A DNA stretch of 64,000 nt from Pseudomonas putida (GTDB lineage Bacteria > Pseudomonadota > Gammaproteobacteria > Pseudomonadales > Pseudomonadaceae): positions 62,001 through 126,000 of the forward strand of contig NZ_JAETZZ010000006.1 in NCBI RefSeq assembly GCF_022627325.1, given 5' to 3'. Of the stretch, positions 52,093-61,253 are shown in pieces. Within the stretch, counting starts at the first letter, position 1. Each line of letters begins with the position of its first letter. A model generated the notes under the pieces. That model had not been told where the DNA came from. It did no database searches and saw only the letters and a list, made by a program, of their open reading frames with translations. A program made the translations under genes and the position numbers.

Positions 52093-52126
52093 GTTCGATA
52101 ACCGCACTAATAGTCGATTATCGGAT
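52093..52126 (+). promoter_or_regulatory. pcaF operator, paired PcaR boxes
   Basis: GTTCGATAACCGCAC (52093-52107) and the inverse-oriented AGTCGATTATCGGAT (52112-52126), centres 19 bases apart. Same spacing as at pcaR but with the order of orientations exchanged. Located 131 bases before the pcaF start. Confidence 0.8.
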
Positions 52127-52256
52127 TGTCAGCGACCCACCACTCTCCTTAATCTGGGCTCAACGTAGCACCCTGAACCGAGGTCCAGCGGGGTGCGCTG
52201 CGTGACTTTGAACCCCGCACCGCCGAGGCCCGTGGCCCACTGGCAGGAGAAGCTTG

Positions 52257-53459
52257 ATGCGCGACGTATTTATCTGTGACGCTATTCGCACCCCGATCGG
52301 CCGCTTCGGCGGCGCCCTCGCTGGCGTGCGTGCCGATGATCTGGCCGCTGTACCGCTCAAGGCGCTGATCGAGCGCAACCCGGGTGTGAAGTGGGATCAG
52401 GTCGACGAAGTGTTCTTTGGCTGTGCCAACCAGGCCGGTGAAGATAACCGCAACGTGGCGCGCATGGCCCTGCTGCTGGCGGGCCTTCCCGAGACTATCC
52501 CGGGCGTGACCCTGAACCGCCTGTGCGCCTCGGGTATGGACGCCATCGGTACTGCATTCCGTGCCATCGCCAGCGGCGAGATGGAGCTGGCCATTGCCGG
52601 CGGTGTCGAGTCCATGTCGCGCGCGCCTTTTGTCATGGGCAAAGCCGAGAGCGCTTACTCGCGCAACATGAAGCTTGAGGACACCACCATCGGTTGGCGC
52701 TTCATCAACCCGCTGATGAAGCGCCAGTACGGTGTGGATTCCATGCCTGAAACCGCTGATAACGTCGCAGACGATTACCAGGTTTCGCGTGCCGATCAGG
52801 ATGCATTCGCCCTGCGCAGCCAGCAGAAGGCCGCTGCAGCCCAGGCGGCGGGCTTCTTCGCCGAAGAAATCGTGCCTGTGCGTATCGCCCACAAGAAGGG
52901 CGAAACCATCGTCGAGCGCGACGAGCACCTGCGCCCGGAAACCACCCTCGAAGCACTGACCAAGCTCAAGCCGGTCAACGGCCCGGACAAGACCGTCACC
53001 GCTGGTAATGCCTCGGGCGTCAACGACGGTGCTGCTGCACTGATCCTGGCCTCGGCTGAGGCGGTGAAGAAGCACGGCCTGACCCCGCGTGCCCGTGTTC
53101 TGGGCATGGCCAGCGGCGGTGTGGCGCCCCGGGTGATGGGCATCGGCCCGGTACCCGCAGTGCGCAAGCTGACCGAGCGCCTGGGTGTGGCCATGAGCGA
53201 TTTCGACGTCATCGAGCTCAACGAAGCGTTCGCCAGCCAAGGCCTGGCGGTGCTGCGTGAGCTGGGTGTGGCCGATGATGCACCGCAGGTGAACCCTAAC
53301 GGCGGTGCCATTGCCCTGGGCCACCCGCTGGGCATGAGCGGTGCGCGCCTGGTACTGACTGCGCTGCATCAACTGGAAAAAAGCGGCGGGCGCAAGGGCT
53401 TGGCGACCATGTGTGTCGGTGTTGGCCAAGGCCTGGCGCTGGCCATCGAGCGGGTTTGA
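52257..53459 (+). CDS. pcaF: PcaF, beta-ketoadipyl-CoA thiolase
   Basis: 400 residues, the usual length. The acyl-carrying cysteine is C90 in LNRLCASGMDAI; the catalytic His lies in NGGAIALGHPLGMSGAR, and the second Cys in TMCVGVGQG. It splits beta-ketoadipyl-CoA into succinyl-CoA and acetyl-CoA, the last step of the pathway. The upstream TTG in frame is less likely than ATG. Own promoter with PcaR boxes. Confidence 0.97.
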   Translation: MRDVFICDAIRTPIGRFGGALAGVRADDLAAVPLKALIERNPGVKWDQVDEVFFGCANQAGEDNRNVARMALLLAGLPETIPGVTLNRLCASGMDAIGTAFRAIASGEMELAIAGGVESMSRAPFVMGKAESAYSRNMKLEDTTIGWRFINPLMKRQYGVDSMPETADNVADDYQVSRADQDAFALRSQQKAAAAQAAGFFAEEIVPVRIAHKKGETIVERDEHLRPETTLEALTKLKPVNGPDKTVTAGNASGVNDGAAALILASAEAVKKHGLTPRARVLGMASGGVAPRVMGIGPVPAVRKLTERLGVAMSDFDVIELNEAFASQGLAVLRELGVADDAPQVNPNGGAIALGHPLGMSGARLVLTALHQLEKSGGRKGLATMCVGVGQGLALAIERV

Positions 53460-53464
53460 CCTGT

Positions 53465-53549
53465 TCCGGCCCCTTCGCGGGCCAAGCCCGTTCTCACAGG
53501 GGACCACGCCTCCCATGTGAGGGCGGGCTTGGCCCGCGAAGGGGCCGGA
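53465..53549. repeat. REP pair between pcaF and pcaT
   Basis: The arms TCCGGCCCCTTCGCGGGCCA near 53465 and its near complement TGGCCCGCGAAGGGGCCGGA ending at 53549 form an inverted REP doublet, a standard P. putida intergenic element. It may attenuate read-through or protect pcaF mRNA. Confidence 0.9.
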
Positions 53550-53647
53550 CTTATGCGACACAAGGCCAATAGCCAGCCCGGAAGCGGAACGAGTGTGTTA
53601 CTAAGTATGTCTAGACCTACCTAGGACACTCCAGGAGTAAAGCCGTC

Positions 53648-54937
53648 ATGACCTCAACCTACTACACCGGTGAAGAGCGCAGCAAGCGCATCTTCGCCAT
53701 CGTCGGTGCCTCTTCAGGCAACCTGGTGGAATGGTTCGACTTCTATGTCTACGCCTTCTGTGCAATCTATTTTGCCCCGGCCTTCTTCCCCTCTGACGAC
53801 CCCACCGTTCAATTGCTCAATACCGCGGGTGTGTTTGCCGCTGGCTTCTTGATGCGGCCTATCGGTGGCTGGATCTTCGGTCGCCTGGCGGACCGCCATG
53901 GCCGCAAGAATTCCCTGATGATCTCGGTGCTGATGATGTGTTTCGGCTCCTTGATGATTGCCTGTTTGCCTACCTACTCGAGCATTGGCACCTGGGCTCC
54001 GGCATTGCTGTTGCTCGCCCGTTTGATTCAGGGCCTGTCGGTCGGCGGCGAGTACGGCACCACCGCGACCTACATGAGTGAGGTGGCGCTGCGTGGCCAG
54101 CGCGGTTTCTTCGCATCGTTCCAGTACGTCACGCTGATCGGTGGCCAACTGCTTGCCGTGCTAGTGGTGGTGATCCTCCAACAAATGCTGACCGAAGAAG
54201 AATTGCGTGCCTGGGGCTGGCGCATCCCGTTCGTGGTCGGTTCCATCGCCGCGCTGATCTCGCTGATGCTGCGCCGCTCGCTGCACGAGACCAGCAATGC
54301 CGAAACCCGCAAGGACAAGGATGCAGGTTCCATCAAAGGCCTGTTCCGCAACCACACGGCGGCCTTCATCACCGTGCTCGGCTATACCGCCGGTGGCTCG
54401 CTGATCTTCTATACCTTCACGACGTACATGCAGAAGTACCTGGTCAACACCGCGGGCATGAGCGCCAAGAACGCCAGTTTCGTGATGACCGGTGCCTTGT
54501 TCCTGTACATGGTGATGCAGCCGTTCTTCGGCATGCTTTCCGACCGTATCGGCCGACGTAACTCGATGCTGCTGTTCGGTGCCTTGGGCACGTTGTTCAC
54601 CGTGCCGTTGCTGATGGCGCTGAAAACCGTCAGCAGCCCGTTCATGGCCTTCGTGCTGGTGACCCTGGCACTGTGCATCGTCAGTTTCTACACCTCGATC
54701 AGTGGCCTGGTGAAGGCCGAGATGTTCCCGCCGCAGGTGCGTGCGTTGGGTGTGGGCCTGGCTTACGCGGTAGCCAACGCGATGTTCGGCGGCTCGGCCG
54801 AGTACGTGGCCCTGGGCTTGAAAAGCCTGGGGATGGAGAACACCTTTTACTGGTACGTGACGGCGATGATGGCCATCGCGTTCCTGTTCAGCCTGCGTCT
54901 GCCGAAACAGGCGGCGTATCTGCACCATGATGATTAA
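53648..54937 (+). CDS. pcaT: PcaT, beta-ketoadipate/dicarboxylate transporter
   Basis: 429 residues of the metabolite:H+ symporter branch of the major facilitator superfamily. Conserved [34 protein letters not shown] and the C-terminal half [14 protein letters not shown]. It imports beta-ketoadipate in P. putida. AGGAG lies 11 bases before ATG. pcaB follows after nine bases, so pcaT-pcaB-pcaD-pcaC are probably one transcript, perhaps from a promoter in the 188-base gap after pcaF. Confidence 0.95.
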   Translation: MTSTYYTGEERSKRIFAIVGASSGNLVEWFDFYVYAFCAIYFAPAFFPSDDPTVQLLNTAGVFAAGFLMRPIGGWIFGRLADRHGRKNSLMISVLMMCFGSLMIACLPTYSSIGTWAPALLLLARLIQGLSVGGEYGTTATYMSEVALRGQRGFFASFQYVTLIGGQLLAVLVVVILQQMLTEEELRAWGWRIPFVVGSIAALISLMLRRSLHETSNAETRKDKDAGSIKGLFRNHTAAFITVLGYTAGGSLIFYTFTTYMQKYLVNTAGMSAKNASFVMTGALFLYMVMQPFFGMLSDRIGRRNSMLLFGALGTLFTVPLLMALKTVSSPFMAFVLVTLALCIVSFYTSISGLVKAEMFPPQVRALGVGLAYAVANAMFGGSAEYVALGLKSLGMENTFYWYVTAMMAIAFLFSLRLPKQAAYLHHDD

Positions 54938-54946
54938 GGACGTTGC

Positions 54947-56299
54947 ATGAGCAACCTACTGTTCGACGCCTATTTCACCGCCCCGGCCATGCGCGAGATC
55001 TTCTCTGACCGCGGCCGCCTGCAAGGCATGCTCGATTTCGAAGCTGCCCTGGCCCGTGCCGAGGCCGCTGCCGGCCTGGTGCCGCTCAGCGCGGTTGCGG
55101 CCATCGAGACAGCCTGCCAGGCCGAGCGCTATGACGTTCGTGCGCTTGCCGATACCATCGCCACGGCAGGCAACTCGGCAATCCCGCTGGTCAAGGCGCT
55201 GGGCAAGGTGGTCGCCAGTGGTGTTCCCGAGGCCGAGCGCTATGTGCACTTGGGCGCCACCAGCCAGGATGCGATGGATACCGGGCTGGTGCTGCAGTTG
55301 CGTGATGCACTGGGGCTGATCGAGGCCGACCTCGCAGCGCTGGCCGAAACCTTGTCGCGCCAGGCCCTGCAGCACGCCGACACACCACTGGTGGGGCGTA
55401 CCTGGCTGCAGCACGCCACCCCGGTGACCCTGGGCATGAAACTGGCCGGCATCCTGGGCGCCGTTACCCGCCACCGTCAACGGCTGCAGGAGCTGCGTCC
55501 GCGCTTGCTGGTACTGCAGTTCGGTGGCGCCTCCGGCAGCCTGGCGGCCTTGGGCAGCAAAGCTATGCCGGTCGCCGAGGGCCTGGCTGCACAGTTGAAA
55601 CTGACCTTGCCCGAGCAACCCTGGCACACCCAGCGCGACCGCCTGGTGGAGTTCGCCTCGGTGCTGGGCCTTGTTGCCGGTAGCCTCGGCAAGCTGGGCC
55701 GCGATGTCAGCCTGCTGATGCAGACCGAGGCGGGTGAGGTGTTCGAGCCTTCCGCGCCTGGCAAGGGTGGGTCGTCGACCATGCCGCACAAGCGCAACCC
55801 GGTGGGCGCGGCAGTCCTGATCGGTGCTGCCACCCGGGTTCCGGGGCTGCTATCGACGCTTTACGCAGCCATGCCCCAGGAGCACGAGCGCAGCCTCGGC
55901 CTGTGGCATGCCGAGTGGGAAACACTGCCGGAGATCTGCTGCCTGGTTTCAGGCGCCTTGCGCCAGGCCCAGGTGATCGTCGAAGGCATGGAGGTGGACG
56001 CCGAGCGCATGCGCCGTAACCTCGACCTGACCCAGGGCCTGGTGCTGGCCGAGGCGGTGAGCATCGTTCTGGCCCAGCGCCTCGGCCGCGACCGCGCCCA
56101 TCACTTGCTCGAGCAATGCTGCCAGCGCGCAGTCGCCGAACAGCGCCATTTGCGCGCTGTGCTGGGCGACGAGCCGCAGGTGACTGCCGAACTGACCGAA
56201 CAGGAACTCGACCGTCTGCTCGACCCTGCCCATTACCTTGGTCAGGCCCGCGTCTGGGTGGCGCGCGCCGTGGCTGAACATCAACGTTTCACTGCCTGA
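54947..56299 (+). CDS. pcaB: PcaB, 3-carboxy-cis,cis-muconate cycloisomerase
   Basis: 450 residues of the fumarase/aspartase superfamily. The signature GSSTMPHKRNP is present (about residue 267), as is HLGATSQDAMDTG earlier. It converts 3-carboxy-cis,cis-muconate to 4-carboxymuconolactone. AAGGA precedes the start. Followed by pcaD after 11 bases. Confidence 0.97.
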   Translation: MSNLLFDAYFTAPAMREIFSDRGRLQGMLDFEAALARAEAAAGLVPLSAVAAIETACQAERYDVRALADTIATAGNSAIPLVKALGKVVASGVPEAERYVHLGATSQDAMDTGLVLQLRDALGLIEADLAALAETLSRQALQHADTPLVGRTWLQHATPVTLGMKLAGILGAVTRHRQRLQELRPRLLVLQFGGASGSLAALGSKAMPVAEGLAAQLKLTLPEQPWHTQRDRLVEFASVLGLVAGSLGKLGRDVSLLMQTEAGEVFEPSAPGKGGSSTMPHKRNPVGAAVLIGAATRVPGLLSTLYAAMPQEHERSLGLWHAEWETLPEICCLVSGALRQAQVIVEGMEVDAERMRRNLDLTQGLVLAEAVSIVLAQRLGRDRAHHLLEQCCQRAVAEQRHLRAVLGDEPQVTAELTEQELDRLLDPAHYLGQARVWVARAVAEHQRFTA

Positions 56300-56310
56300 A
56301 GGAGACCGCT

Positions 56311-57102
56311 GTGGCGCATTTGCAACTGGCCGATGGCGTACTGAACTATCGACTCGATGGCCCGGATGATGCCCCGGTGCTGGTGCTGTCCAACTCCCTG
56401 GGGACCGACCTGGGCATGTGGGACAGCCAGATTCCGCTGTGGAGCGAGCATTTCCGTGTACTGCGTTACGACACCCGCGGTCACGGCGCTTCGCTGGTCA
56501 CCGAGGGCCCCTACAGCATCGAGCAACTGGGCGGTGATGTGCTGGCGCTGCTCGATGCGCTGGATATCGCCCATGCCCACTTCGTCGGCCTGTCCATGGG
56601 TGGCCTGATCGGCCAGTGGCTGGGGATCAATGCAGGCGAGCGCCTGCACAGCCTGACCCTGTGCAATACCGCTGCCAAGATCGCCAATGACGAGGTGTGG
56701 AATACCCGCATCGACATGGTGCTCAAAGGCGGGCAGCAAGCCATGGCCGACCTGCGCGACGCCTCGATCGCTCGCTGGTTCACCCCCGCTTTTGCCCAGG
56801 CTCAACCTGAGCAGGCGCAGCGCATCTGCCAGATGCTCGCGCAGACCTCTCCACAGGGCTATGCCGCCAACTGTGCGGCGGTACGCGATGCCGATTACCG
56901 TGAACAACTCGGCCGTATCCAGGTGCCTACGCTGGTTGTCGCCGGTACCGAGGACGTGGTGACCACGCCGGAACATGGCCGCTTCATGCAGGCCGCGATC
57001 ATCGGTGCCACCTATGCCGAATTCCCGGCAGCGCACCTGTCCAACGTCGAGATCGGCGAGGCGTTCAGCCTTCGCGTACTTGACTTCCTGCTGGCTCGCT
57101 GA
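56311..57102 (+). CDS. pcaD: PcaD, 3-oxoadipate enol-lactonase
   Basis: 263 residues, alpha/beta hydrolase. The nucleophile is S95 in FVGLSMGGLIGQ; the acid is in VAGTEDVVTTPEHG and the His in FPAAHLSNVE. It hydrolyses beta-ketoadipate enol-lactone to beta-ketoadipate. Start is GTG preceded by AAGGAG. Ten bases separate it from pcaC. Confidence 0.96.
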   Translation: MAHLQLADGVLNYRLDGPDDAPVLVLSNSLGTDLGMWDSQIPLWSEHFRVLRYDTRGHGASLVTEGPYSIEQLGGDVLALLDALDIAHAHFVGLSMGGLIGQWLGINAGERLHSLTLCNTAAKIANDEVWNTRIDMVLKGGQQAMADLRDASIARWFTPAFAQAQPEQAQRICQMLAQTSPQGYAANCAAVRDADYREQLGRIQVPTLVVAGTEDVVTTPEHGRFMQAAIIGATYAEFPAAHLSNVEIGEAFSLRVLDFLLAR

Positions 57103-57112
57103 GGACTCTGCC

Positions 57113-57511
57113 ATGGATGAGAAACAACGCTACGACGCCGGCATGCAAGTACGCCGCGCGGTACTGGGCGATGCCCATGTAGATCGCAGCCTGGAAAAAC
57201 TCAACGACTTCAATGGCGAGTTCCAGGAAATGATCACCCGCCATGCCTGGGGTGATATCTGGACCCGCCCGGGCCTGCCACGGCATACGCGCAGCCTGAT
57301 CACCATCGCGATGCTGATCGGCATGAACCGCAACGATGAGCTCAAGTTGCACCTGCGCGCAGCGGCCAACAACGGCGTGACCCGTGATGAGATCAAGGAA
57401 GTGCTGATGCAGAGCGCTATCTACTGTGGTATCCCGGCGGCCAATGCCACCTTCCACCTGGCAGAGTCGGTGTGGGATGAGCTGGGTGTAGAGTCTCGTC
57501 AACAGCCGTGA
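57113..57511 (+). CDS. pcaC: PcaC, 4-carboxymuconolactone decarboxylase
   Basis: 132 residues of the CMD/AhpD-like family. HAWGDIWTRPGLPRHTRSLITIAMLIGMNR and LMQSAIYCGIPAANATFHLAESV are typical. It decarboxylates 4-carboxymuconolactone to beta-ketoadipate enol-lactone. End of the pcaTBDC unit. GAGGAC stands before the ATG. A hairpin follows. Confidence 0.97.
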   Translation: MDEKQRYDAGMQVRRAVLGDAHVDRSLEKLNDFNGEFQEMITRHAWGDIWTRPGLPRHTRSLITIAMLIGMNRNDELKLHLRAAANNGVTRDEIKEVLMQSAIYCGIPAANATFHLAESVWDELGVESRQQP

Positions 57512-57521
57512 AGCTCACGCC

Positions 57522-57555
57522 TGTAGGGGCGGCCTTGGGTCGCGCCTACACAGAG
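57522..57555. repeat. Hairpin at the pcaC/Mpo1-like gene end
   Basis: CCTGTAGG...CCTACACAG, with TGTAGG and CCTACA as outer arms, fits the TGTAGG-type repeat family of P. putida. It overlaps the stop codon of the convergent Mpo1-like gene at 57546, so it can act as the common 3' end. Confidence 0.65.
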
Positions 57556-58058
57556 CGCAGCGCCACCGGCCCGGCATTGGCCTCCACAGCCTGCTTGAGC
57601 GCCGGGCACATGCCCAGCATGAATGCCGCTTCTGCCACCACGAACAGCGGCCCTATGATCAGCCCACTGATATCGTCGACGAACGCAGGCTTGCGGCCTT
57701 CGTAGTAATGCCCGACGAACTGGATGATCCAGCCCAGCACGAACGCTCCTGCCCCAGCACTGAGCCACAGCGCGGTGCTTTGCAGCGCCAATGCCTGGCC
57801 AACCCATAGGCACAGCCCCAGCAGCAAGCCCATCACCAAGCCGAAACGCAGGTCCAGGCGCAGGTAGAACCACACCGACGCCGCAGCGGCCAGCAGGGCA
57901 GGGGACAGCCACACCCCGGCCACGTCCCAGCCTGGGCGCGACAGCAGGATGGTCACTGCCAGCACGATCAGCGGAATGCCGACGAAGTGGGTAGCGATAT
58001 TGCGTGGGTCGCGGTGGTAGCTTGCGTACTGGCTCAGGTGTTCGACGAGGTTTTTCAT
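57546..58058 (-). CDS. Mpo1-like membrane protein (DUF962)
   Basis: 170 residues with four predicted helices. The family motifs HFVGIPLIVLAV near the N terminus and QFVGHYYEGRKPAFVDD near residue 120 hold the histidines proposed to bind iron. Yeast Mpo1 is an alpha-oxidation dioxygenase of 2-hydroxy fatty acids; bacterial function is unknown. Start at the ATG giving MKNLVEHLSQYASYHRDP; the longer frame is unsupported. Confidence 0.85.
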   Translation of the reverse strand: MKNLVEHLSQYASYHRDPRNIATHFVGIPLIVLAVTILLSRPGWDVAGVWLSPALLAAAASVWFYLRLDLRFGLVMGLLLGLCLWVGQALALQSTALWLSAGAGAFVLGWIIQFVGHYYEGRKPAFVDDISGLIIGPLFVVAEAAFMLGMCPALKQAVEANAGPVALRSV

Positions 58059-58212
58059 TGTCGTTCCTCCCTCGGTGGCCTGCCTGCATGGGGGTAGCCT
58101 GTGCCGCCGTGGTGGGGGCACAGGCCACTCATGATGCTCAGCATAGCCTGTGGCGCACCACCATCATCAGCTTAGCGAATGGTGGCACTGCGCATGGCAG
58201 ATGGCCGGGGGA

Positions 58213-59466
58213 TCACAACAGGCTCAACGGATAGCTGACGATCAACCGGTTCTCATCGAACGCGTTGGTGCTGAAGTCCCTGCGCATGGTGGAGTTGCGC
58301 CATTTCACAGAAAGATCCTTGAAGGACCCCGACTGCACCACGTAGGCCAGTTCGGTTTCCCGCGCCCATTCCTTGCCGTCGTCGATGCTGCCAGAGGTGA
58401 CATTGTCACCTTTGATGTAGCGGTTCATCAGGGTCAGCCCGGGGATACCGACGCTGACGAAGTTGAAGTCATGGCGCACCTGCCAGGACCGTTCCTTGGC
58501 ATTGTCGAAGCTGGAGTTGTAGCTGTCGTTGGCCAGGGTGCCACCGCTGGTGCCGTTGACCCGCAACCAGGCATCGTCGCCACTGACTTTCTGCAGGCCG
58601 ACGTAGAAGGTGTTGCCCTTGTAGCGTGCAGAGAGCATCGCCGAGGCAGTGCGGTTGTCGAGCTGGCCTGCACGTTCGGCGCCGTCTTCCTTGCCGATGA
58701 AGTAGCCGAGGTTGGCGCCCAGGGTCCATTCGCCCAGCGGCTGGCTATGTACCAGGTTGATGTACTGCTGACGGTAGATGTCCTTGAGCTGGGCATCCCA
58801 CACGCCGATCATCGTGCGCTTGTCGTTGAAGGTGTATTCGCCACCGCCAAAGTTGAAACGATCGGAGGTGAACGCCGCTCGGCCGTTGAGCGACATGTCT
58901 TCCATGCTGGCGTCGTTGCGTGGGCTGTTGGCGCGGAACTGACCTGCGTACAGGGTCAGGCCCTCGATCTCTTTCGAGGTGAGTTGGCCGCCACGGAAGG
59001 TCTGCGGCAGCGACCGGCCGTCATCCGAGCGCAGGATCGGCAGCACGGGCATCCATTCGCCTACTTTCAGCTCGGTCTGCGACAGCTTGGCTTTCAGCGC
59101 AACGCCCAGGCGGCCGAAGTCGTCGGCAGGCCGGCCGTCATCGTGGACCGGTAGCAGGTTGGTGTTGGTGGTGCCTTTGCCGCCGTCGAGCTTGACCGAG
59201 TACATGCCCAGCACATCCACGCCGAAGCCTACGACGCCCTGAGTGAAGCCGGAGCGGGCATCGAGGATGAAACTCTGTGTCCATTCCTCGCCCTTGGCTT
59301 GGGAGTGCGCCGGGTCGACGAAGTTGCGGTTGATGTAAAAGTTGCGCAGGTTGAGGGTGGCCTTGGCGTCCTCCATGAAACCACCTTCGGCGGCCAATGC
59401 GGGGAGGGCGCAGGAGATGGCCAACAGGCCGGGCAGCAGCTGGCGTGCGGGGTGCGAAATGCTCAT
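58213..59466 (-). CDS. OprD-family outer-membrane porin (BenF-like)
   Basis: 417 residues. The signal peptide ends in ALPALA; the mature protein starts AEGGFMEDAKATLNLRNFYINRNF, typical of the OprD/Occ family, and ends in an aromatic or leucine strand (RLIVSYPLSLL). Such porins admit aromatic or carboxylic acids. I recall an annotated BenF-like porin at this locus in KT2440. A PcaR-box-like sequence lies 151 bases upstream, so control by protocatechuate is possible. Confidence 0.9.
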   Translation of the reverse strand: MSISHPARQLLPGLLAISCALPALAAEGGFMEDAKATLNLRNFYINRNFVDPAHSQAKGEEWTQSFILDARSGFTQGVVGFGVDVLGMYSVKLDGGKGTTNTNLLPVHDDGRPADDFGRLGVALKAKLSQTELKVGEWMPVLPILRSDDGRSLPQTFRGGQLTSKEIEGLTLYAGQFRANSPRNDASMEDMSLNGRAAFTSDRFNFGGGEYTFNDKRTMIGVWDAQLKDIYRQQYINLVHSQPLGEWTLGANLGYFIGKEDGAERAGQLDNRTASAMLSARYKGNTFYVGLQKVSGDDAWLRVNGTSGGTLANDSYNSSFDNAKERSWQVRHDFNFVSVGIPGLTLMNRYIKGDNVTSGSIDDGKEWARETELAYVVQSGSFKDLSVKWRNSTMRRDFSTNAFDENRLIVSYPLSLL

Positions 59467-59616
59467 CTGTCGTGGATCTCTTGTTTTTATTGGCGAACCG
59501 GTGCGCTGCAGCGTGCGGCCTGCAGGGCGGGTCTTTTCTGTCAAATTGGCAACGTGTTGCTGGGGAGGATGGTGCGGGGGAGGGCAGCGGTGAGGCAATT
59601 CGCCGCAAGCGGAAGC

Positions 59617-59631
59617 GGGCGATAATCGAAC
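59617..59631 (-). promoter_or_regulatory. Candidate PcaR box before the OprD porin
   Basis: GGGCGATAATCGAAC matches the inverse PcaR box GTGCGATTATCGAAC at 13 of 15 positions. Unlike the other three operators, no good second box lies 19 or 31 bases away; only a TTCG half-site is found at about 59599-59602. Confidence 0.45.
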
Positions 59632-59719
59632 GGAATGTTCCAGGTGGTTAATTATTTGTCAGGCAGCGTGGTGATGTAAAAACATCCCTGGAAGTCATGC
59701 CAGCCAGTAAGCGTTTTCA

Positions 59720-59736
59720 GGGCCGCAAAGCGGCCC
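59720..59736. terminator. Gene-end hairpin 3' of ttgC
   Basis: GGGCCGC-AAA-GCGGCCC, a perfect seven-base-pair stem 63 bases downstream of ttgC on its transcribed strand, followed by GAAAAC on that strand, so no T-run. Confidence 0.5.
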
Positions 59737-59798
59737 CAATACGCCGGACTGACTTGCACCACCGCCAGGGATGGGCTTGGTGCTTTCAACCCGAGCAC

Positions 59799-61253
59799 TC
59801 AGCTCTTCGGTGTTGCCGCCGATGCCTGCTGATTGGCCTGGCCAGTCTTCTCATACCAGCCACCGCCGAGCGCTTTGTACAGGTTGACCTCGCTGGTCAG
59901 CTGCGACAGGCGATCGGTGATCAGTGACTGCTGTGCACTGAACAGGTTGCGCTGGGCATCGAGGAAGGTCAGGTTGCTGTCGATGCCGATGCGGTAACGG
60001 CGTTCGGCCAGGCGGTAGTAATCCTGGTTCGCTTGCACCAGGTCACGTTGCGCCTGCAACTGCTCTTCGAAGGTCTTGCGCGCCGCCAGGCCATCGGAGA
60101 CTTCCTGGAAGGCGGTCTGGATGGTCTTTTCATACTTGGCGACGTTGATGTCCTTCTGGATCTTCGAATAGTCCAGGCTGGCCTTCAGGCTGCCGGCGTT
60201 GAAGATCGGCAGGTTGATCTGCGGCTGGAACAGCCAGGTCCCCGAACCACCCTTGAACAGCCCGTCCATGTCCGGGCTCAGGGTGCCCGCGTTGGCGGTC
60301 AGGCTGATGCTCGGGAAGAACGCTGCTCGCGCTGCGCCAATGTTGGCATTGGCGGCCTTGAGCAGGTGTTCGGCTTCCTGAATGTCCGGGCGGCGCTGAA
60401 GAAGGTCCGACGGCAGGCCAGCCGGCACTTCCGCCAGCTGGTCGGCATCGAGCTCCAGCGGCTTGGGCAGGTTGGCCGGGATGCCGGTACCCACCAGCAC
60501 AGCCAGGCTGTTGAGGTCCTGGGCTACCAGGCGCTGGTATTGCGAGTACTTGACCCGTGCCCCTTCCACAGCGGTGCGCGCCTGGCTGAGGTCGAGCGCC
60601 GACGCCACACCGACTTCGTTGCTGCGGCGGGTCAGGTTGTAGCTTTCTTCGTAGGTCTTGAGCGTTTCTTCGGTCAGCTTGAACAGCGCCTGGTCGGCCT
60701 GCCAGGTGTAGTAGGCGTTGGCCACGCTGGCCACCAGGGCGATCTGCGTGGAGCGACGCGCCTGCTCACTGGACAGGTAGGTTTCCAGAGCCTGCTCGGT
60801 CAGGCTGCGTACGCGGCCGAACAGGTCCAGCTCATAGGCGCTGACACCCAGGGTGGCCGAGTACTGGCTGGTGATGTTGGCTTCGCCGGTGGTCGACAGG
60901 TCAGCCGGGACGCGCTGGCGGCTGCCGCTACCAGTGGCCGAAACCGCCGGGAACAGGTCAGCGCGCTGGATGCGGTACTGCGCACGGTAGGCATCGAGGT
61001 TCAGCGCCGCCACGCGCAGGTCGCGGTTGTTGACCAGCGAAGTCTGGATCAACTGCTGCAGTGCCGGGTCGTGGAAGAACTGGCGCCAGCCCTGTTCGGC
61101 GGCGGCCACATCGGCCGACTCGGTCGGCGAGTACGCAGGGCCTTGCGGCCACTGCGCAGCCACCGGTGCTTCCGGGGTCTGGTAGTCAGGGATCAGCGAG
61201 CAGCCGCCGAGAATGAAAGCGGTTACCGCAAGGGACAACAAAGACTTGGTCAT
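59799..61253 (-). CDS. ttgC: TtgC, outer-membrane channel of the TtgABC efflux pump
   Basis: 484 residues of the OprM/TolC-type outer membrane factor family. The lipobox is LGGC18. Two repeated alpha-hairpin regions show the pattern [27 protein letters not shown] and [35 protein letters not shown]. It exports antibiotics, solvents and flavonoids with TtgA and TtgB. The start overlaps the ttgB stop by ATGA, so the two are coupled. It ends the operon. Confidence 0.95.
   Translation of the reverse strand: MTKSLLSLAVTAFILGGCSLIPDYQTPEAPVAAQWPQGPAYSPTESADVAAAEQGWRQFFHDPALQQLIQTSLVNNRDLRVAALNLDAYRAQYRIQRADLFPAVSATGSGSRQRVPADLSTTGEANITSQYSATLGVSAYELDLFGRVRSLTEQALETYLSSEQARRSTQIALVASVANAYYTWQADQALFKLTEETLKTYEESYNLTRRSNEVGVASALDLSQARTAVEGARVKYSQYQRLVAQDLNSLAVLVGTGIPANLPKPLELDADQLAEVPAGLPSDLLQRRPDIQEAEHLLKAANANIGAARAAFFPSISLTANAGTLSPDMDGLFKGGSGTWLFQPQINLPIFNAGSLKASLDYSKIQKDINVAKYEKTIQTAFQEVSDGLAARKTFEEQLQAQRDLVQANQDYYRLAERRYRIGIDSNLTFLDAQRNLFSAQQSLITDRLSQLTSEVNLYKALGGGWYEKTGQANQQASAATPKS

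Larger units (their letters stand above)
59467..59798. other. Porin promoter region and ttgC gene end
   Basis: 332 bases without a gene. It contains the PcaR-like box (59617-59631) on the porin side and the GGGCCGC-AAA-GCGGCCC hairpin (59720-59736) on the ttgC side. The remainder shows nothing recognisable. Confidence 0.55.

Noticed and set aside
53606..53634. Operator palindrome GTCTAG...CTAGGAC before pcaT
   Set aside because: The repeat is short and imperfect, and bears no similarity to the PcaR box; recorded only as a possible promoter feature.
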